A stretch of DNA of 64,000 bases, taken from NCBI RefSeq assembly GCF_954871325.1, contig NC_088777.1, forward strand, positions 34,263,366 to 34,327,365. The letters are read 5' to 3'. Below the pieces are notes generated by a model. That model had not been told where the DNA came from, searched no databases, and saw nothing but the letters and a program-made list of their open reading frames with translations. Numbering within the stretch: the stretch's first letter is position 1; each line of letters opens with the position of its first letter. Shown here piece after piece: positions 47,108 through 64,000 of this stretch. The position numbers and the translations under genes are program-made. The stretch comes from Gordionus sp. m RMFG-2023. Taxonomy: Eukaryota; Nematomorpha; Gordioida; Chordodea; Parachordodidae.

Positions 47108-50100
47108 ATTGAACGTATATATTTTATATTAATATCTGTTACTTTTTGGTTTTGGAAACTTTTATATTTGGTCGCTCGATTATTTTATATGTTCTAACTT
47201 TACTTTTGGTCGTATTTGAGTTGTGGCTAAACAAAACTATCCCTTAAAATTAAAAATTTCCACTAATTTTAAACATAGTAATGGATGAATTTTTCGCTCT
47301 TCGATTAATATACACTTTTTATAAAAATCTTTTTGACAATAATTTAATGAAGCATATTTCTAGTATCATTTTTTTTTATTTAAGGAAAAATCATGTCAAT
47401 TCCGCCATAAATAACGATTCACCAATCGCAGAAATCTCGAATCACGTTTCAGCGACTCATATTTGAGAGATCATTTTTATAATGTATCGTGAACAAATCG
47501 GATTGGTTGCTACTTTTTAATCGAGATATATATATAATATTTTAAAATCAATTAGCAGATAAAAACAAAAAAAAATGATATTTTTTGCTCATATATTATT
47601 TGTTTTCAATTATTTGATATTATACTGCAAAATTTTTTAGACCTATTGGTTATGGTGTATAACCTGACTGCATTTTAAAAAACTTTTTAAATCTTGATAT
47701 TCTCTCTATTTTTATATCCATTCCATTTATGAATATTTTTTTTACAATTCCCTTTAAAGTCTAGTAATTACTGGTTCACTTTAAATTTTTAACTTCCGTC
47801 CCCTTATAATATTTTCCCTTTGCTAATTTTAGCCACTTTTTTAAAAAAATCTATTTAACTATTATATTTATATTATTTATACAATCATGATGAAATTATT
47901 TAAATTTTTATTTTAAAATATAATAAATATTTAAACATATTTGTTTTTTCATTCAATAATTTTTTTTCTTAAAATGCCTAATTTTGTTTAGTATTAAGCA
48001 AAAGTCATTTTTAAGTCAAATTAATAAAATTAAATTAAAAAAATATCCCCTCCTATCCAGAGGCAAAGTTATATTCGTTAAAAATTATGACCTGGCCAAT
48101 TAGGGCTTGTCATAAAGGGAGGTAAATGTACCAGCCATGCAGCAAGTTACTCTAGATGATATAATATCCCTCATTTAATAAACTCGACATAAAAAATACA
48201 TTAATTTAAATCGTAATTTTATAAATGATAGCTTTTTAGGAACGTATCCAGAATATATTTAAATTATATCCAGTACAGCTCTTGTACTCCAAGTCCAGCT
48301 ATATTATGATATGGCAAATAAACTTTAACAAGGGGATATCCCCTGTTCTGCTTTGCAATAAACAGCATTCAAAATATAAAAATTAATTTAGACCTTAACG
48401 TATGGTATTGGAGGTCACATTATCATGGCATTTTAGTAAAATAAATAAAACTGTTTAAATTCCCAACAATTTAATTTATCTTTATAAAAAAATCAGGCCA
48501 CGAATAGTAAACATCTTCTAACAAACAAGAAATTCAGATATGTATAGCTACTGGCACTCTGTGAGGTTATGGTTGATTCTAAAACTAGGCTTGATACAAA
48601 TATATAAGGAACGTAAAAATAAATCATTGCACAGATAATGGTAGGCATATATATTGAGATTTAACTTGTATTCCATTTTTACGGCTCTCATAGCAATTTT
48701 GATCGGCTTGCAATCGGCAAATGAAAGAAAATATTTTCTTCAAAGAATCTGTTCTATAACTAGATTCTTATTTTAATATAAGTCCTTATAGAAATGAATT
48801 TTTATTAAGAGTAATATACGATATTAAAAAGCATCTATGGAATCAGAAATACATTCAATAAGATATGTATATCTATTGATTGTTTCCATTTTATTGGATT
48901 GTTGAAACCATTGATTTGTACAAACTGCTTTCCCCCATATTAATAGCGAAATATTAACGTTTACAAAGACCTTCCTTGCACCGATATTTAGCAAGATTTG
49001 CAATTACTTCTGACTAAATTTATATTTAAATGATTGCTCAACCTATGTAGGGTGGTGGAGGCAGTTGACACATCATGGATAGACAAGGTTTATCAAGATA
49101 ACATGGATCTAAAGATTTGCTTGTTTTCAAGGTCATTTTTGTGTTTGAGTAGTTATAAATTTTAATTCTGGTACATCAGATAAATATATTTTTCCCTTGT
49201 CTGAGGAAGATAATTATATAGCTTAAGAAAGATATAATCTACAAACATAATCTCAAAATTGTGGATAAGTGTTTTAGCTCATTCGCCATTTGTAATGGCT
49301 AAATAAGTTTCATCTCATATTTTTTTATTACGGTCAACTTATAAAGAAGAAAATGGCAAAAACTGATTAAAAAATTAAAGTTTTATAACAGGAAATAATA
49401 TTGATGTAATGACATGAGAGATAATGTTAAACCAGATATTATTCCACTAGGGAAAATTTATTTAAAATTTGGCTGAAGATAAAAATGATAACAGATAAAA
49501 AACGGCAAGAAAAATAAAAAGAAACTTCCATATATTATATTTATAAAAATTAAATATGGAATATTCCCAAAGTTATTTGCCTGGGAATTCCCATGATTTA
49601 CCCTATGTTTACATTACTAGTCTAGTAAGATTTATAAATAATTCGTCTTTGTATTTGAGTAAAATTTCGAATGATATTTTGCGCACTGAACATCATATTT
49701 TCAATTCGATTTTCGCCAAATGTTTTTAATTGAATCATTACAAGCGATCCATTGATTCTTCATGTAGTTTAACTGCCTTCGAAAAATTATTCATATCGGA
49801 AAAACTTTATCATTCTAAACAAATTTTTCTTTTGGAAATAATAGGCATGACCATCAATATAGAGAATTAGAAAATTCACATCAAGTGAGCCACTCTATTT
49901 ATCGATAGAAATATTACGAATCTAAGTTTTGATTTCAGGTTTGTAAAATTGGTTTTGGTTTTCTTTTTCCAATCAATTTCTTCACATCAACACTTCTTGA
50001 ACTAAATTATTTTTAATAAATTTTTAACACATTTGCAATTATTAGATATTTTAAATTTTTTATTAAAAATAAAAATTTATTTTAAAAAAGTATTTTTTTT

Positions 50101-50639
50101 TATTTCATTCCTCCAACGCTTATGTAAAATGAAAAATGTATTAGCATGATTTTCTCTTTGTTTCAAAAAAAAGCAATTATATATTTTCTTTCACCATATA
50201 AATTTTTTTAACCTAAAAAAAATAGTATTTTAACGTAGCATAAAGATTTTATTAATTAAGAGAAACTAAACAAGAAAGCATGGGTGCTTTGTCACTGCTT
50301 AATACTTAGGATTGCGAGCGAACATCAAATTTTTGAAATTATAACTAGATTCAAAAATGAGATTTAAACTATTTTACTTCTATATCTTAAATATACCGAA
50401 AAGAACAAATAATATCTATCGGGGAAAAATAAGTGTATTAAGACGTAATTGATTTTTGATTAATGAATTATTAAGAACTAATCAGGCATTACCTAACTCA
50501 CTCAGATATTCACTGCTACAATTTGTAAATTTTGGAATTTTTTGCCAATAATGCGTTTTTCCTTATACTATCTAACAAACGGGTTTAAGCACTAAAACTA
50601 CTACTAACTACGCACTAATAATTTATATAAAATTTAGTT

Positions 50640-50910
50640 AATGGCTTCCAAAGTATGGCTGCACTTTAAGGTGTGATAGTTTTTAATTGGCCAGCAATTT
50701 GGTTACTTTTTTGTGGGTGGCAAAATTGATTGACGAATTTTTCTGGCATGATGTTAATTTTTTTATTATACAAATTTTTCCCCCCTTTAAACCATCTACC
50801 AAACAGAATAAATATAAATCTATAGTTTTAATATAAGTTTTTAGTGCTTCCAAAAGCTTGGCTTACGTCATGCTTACGGTGTGACGTCATTGTTTTTATT
50901 TTGTTTATAA
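50640..50910 (+). repeat. pair of diverged direct repeats
   Basis: A segment of about 55 bp around 50643-50697 (GGCTTCCAAAGTATGGCTGCA, cut at 50662, then GGTGTGATAGTTTTTA) recurs around 50850-50905 (TGCTTCCAAAAGCTTGGCTT, then GGTGTGACGTCATTG). The second copy holds a CRE-like TGACGTCA word. The repeats may be remnants of a transposon or LTR. Confidence 0.45.
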
Positions 50911-52424
50911 GTCAGGTACTAAATATTAGCGCAAACCAAATATTTAGTTCTTCCATATTTTGCATTCTATTGGCAATAGAGATGATATAAAGATATTACA
51001 TATTTTAAAAGCAAAATAAAAATAGCCATAGGAAAATCATTAATATTCAATCATTATTTTTCATAAGAAGGAGCCGGCCGAATTATTCAGTTAAATAAAA
51101 TACTAGTATATTACATTAGAGAAAAATAAATCAACCAAATTAAAAATTATTTTTTAATTGTTCGTTATATGATGGGATGAGAACAGCATAAATTATAGTT
51201 TAAGGTTAACACTAGTTATAAAGTGAATTCTCTTATATACAGGATTTCTCATTCAAAAAACAAAAAAGGCCGATCGAAATAGGAAAAGTAACAAAGGTTT
51301 AAGAAAGTGAATCAAAGAAATTCTATTTTTTCAATAAATTTTTAAAATTAAAAAGGGTTTTGATATAATTTTTTAAAAATTTTCCCTCCTTAATTATTGC
51401 CAATTAGGATCACACTGCAGTTGTGATTTTTTTCCTAATTGTTTGTCATTTTTAATCGATTTTTGTCATTTTTCCTTGCTTATAATCTTCGATTTTATTT
51501 TTAAATAAATACTCGCCCTCTTTTTATTATCTTTTTTTAATCTTCTATTATTTATTCTTTTATGATGTTTATACAATTTAAGATTATGCATAAATATGTT
51601 TAAAATAAATTGATTAATTATAATTACTCACAAAATTTTAGTAATTTACAATTTTATTAGAATCCTGTTTTTAATTATACTCATTTTGAGTAATCATTAT
51701 TCGCAAGATCTATTTACAAATTTTCAATATAAATTCTCCACATTAAAAAAATAACAAGAAAAATATTTAAAAAATTAAAAGGTTAAATGTGAGAAAAATA
51801 TAAAAATGAAATGAGATTAAAAAAAAAATAAGTAGTAAAGGTAGAGGTAATATTAAAAACCAAAAGGGAAAGTAAAAAATTATTTAAAAGATAACAAATT
51901 AAAGAAAAAATTTTGAAAAGAGAAGACATGCAGGATGATCTAAAATTATAAGAAAAAAATTAAGAGAATATATCAAAAACCCTTATTAATATCATTTAAA
52001 AATATTTTTTTTTATTTTAAATTGACCATTTTCTTTTTTCGATAGGACATTTTCTCAAACCTTTGATACTTATTCTTTTCTTGATCAAATCTTTTTCAAT
52101 CAACCCTTTTCCGTTATTAATAGGAAACTGTAAGATGATCAACCATTATGGAGATTTTTAACTCGAAACATAAATAATGAAGAGGGGTGATAAAAATCGT
52201 AATATACGACTTATTTATATAATCAATTTTATATAATTTTATAATAATCGTCATTTATCTTTTTGCAATATAAAAAAATGTTTTTCTTTATAATAATTTA
52301 ATAACATGATTTTAAGAAGGCTATTTTACATTTTAAAAATATAAACGAGATAAATATTACACAGAATCGATTTTTGAAAAACTCATCGGAACATCCAAAC
52401 GTTAGAAAAAATTGATATTGCTTC

Positions 52425-63926
<11,502 letters not shown>

Positions 63927-64000
63927 CTTTGTAAGTTGAGTGAGGTGCATAAAGGAAGAAATGTATAGCATTATGTAACCTAATAATTGGTGTCCCTTTT

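Larger units (their letters stand above)
43776..52424. other. intergenic region between convergent genes
   Basis: The Lgl gene ends at 43775 on the + strand, and the SRCAP-type gene ends at 52425 on the minus strand, so this is a tail-to-tail gap of 8.6 kb that must hold both 3' UTRs and terminators. Seen in it are an ATTCG-rich palindromic patch (44540-44660), a pyrimidine-rich + strand stretch (44860-45240), a long inverted-repeat element (45874-47107) and a pair of short direct repeats (50640-50910). Small open frames such as 45402-45644 and 47281-47466 show no family resemblance and normal AT-rich codon bias, and I do not call them genes. Confidence 0.6.

Overview
This is a window of an A+T-rich (roughly three quarters A+T by eye) animal genome with many introns and many transposons. 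It holds two protein-coding genes that face each other. The animal assignment rests on a lethal giant larvae (Lgl) gene with the aPKC-target basic/serine patch found in animal Lgl proteins. Species cannot be told from the sequence; the mix of hAT transposons, Ty3/Gypsy and non-LTR relics, MITEs and a tRNA-derived SINE would suit many AT-rich invertebrates such as cnidarians or flatworms.

Layout. 1-5.1 kb: a tRNA-derived SINE, then decayed Ty3/Gypsy remains. 5.1-9.6 kb: an old reverse-transcriptase element split by a 3.1-kb hAT transposon with a perfect 8-bp target-site duplication (TSD). 10.2-43.8 kb, + strand: a complete Lgl gene for which I could place 17 coding exons. All 16 introns have GT and AG ends, codon phase is kept at every join, and the predicted protein is 1317 aa. 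Intron 5 (7 kb) holds a second, internally deleted and inverted copy of the same hAT, which itself contains a third hAT (Ac-like). Intron 10 (13.3 kb) holds a second reverse-transcriptase relic, a roughly 6-kb foldback-like element whose terminal repeats are arrays of 14-bp units, a further hAT element and several MITEs. 43.8-52.4 kb: intergenic space between the convergent genes, with one long-inverted-repeat element. 52.4-64 kb, minus strand: the 3' half of an SRCAP/Domino/SWR1-type chromatin remodeller, 11 exons and 760 aa, covering the second helicase lobe and a short C-terminal tail. Its 4.3-kb intron carries the tail of a LINE and a decayed copy of a repeat-associated protein family, both in antisense.

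The two host genes do not work together in any known pathway: one acts in cell polarity at the cortex and the other in nucleosome H2A.Z exchange. The interest lies in the transposon layers. TSDs and an intact empty site in the sister copy let the insertions be put in order. Two structures stand out: a hAT lineage that carries a long internal inverted duplication in both copies, and the foldback-like element. I found no evidence for a wholly new multi-gene system.
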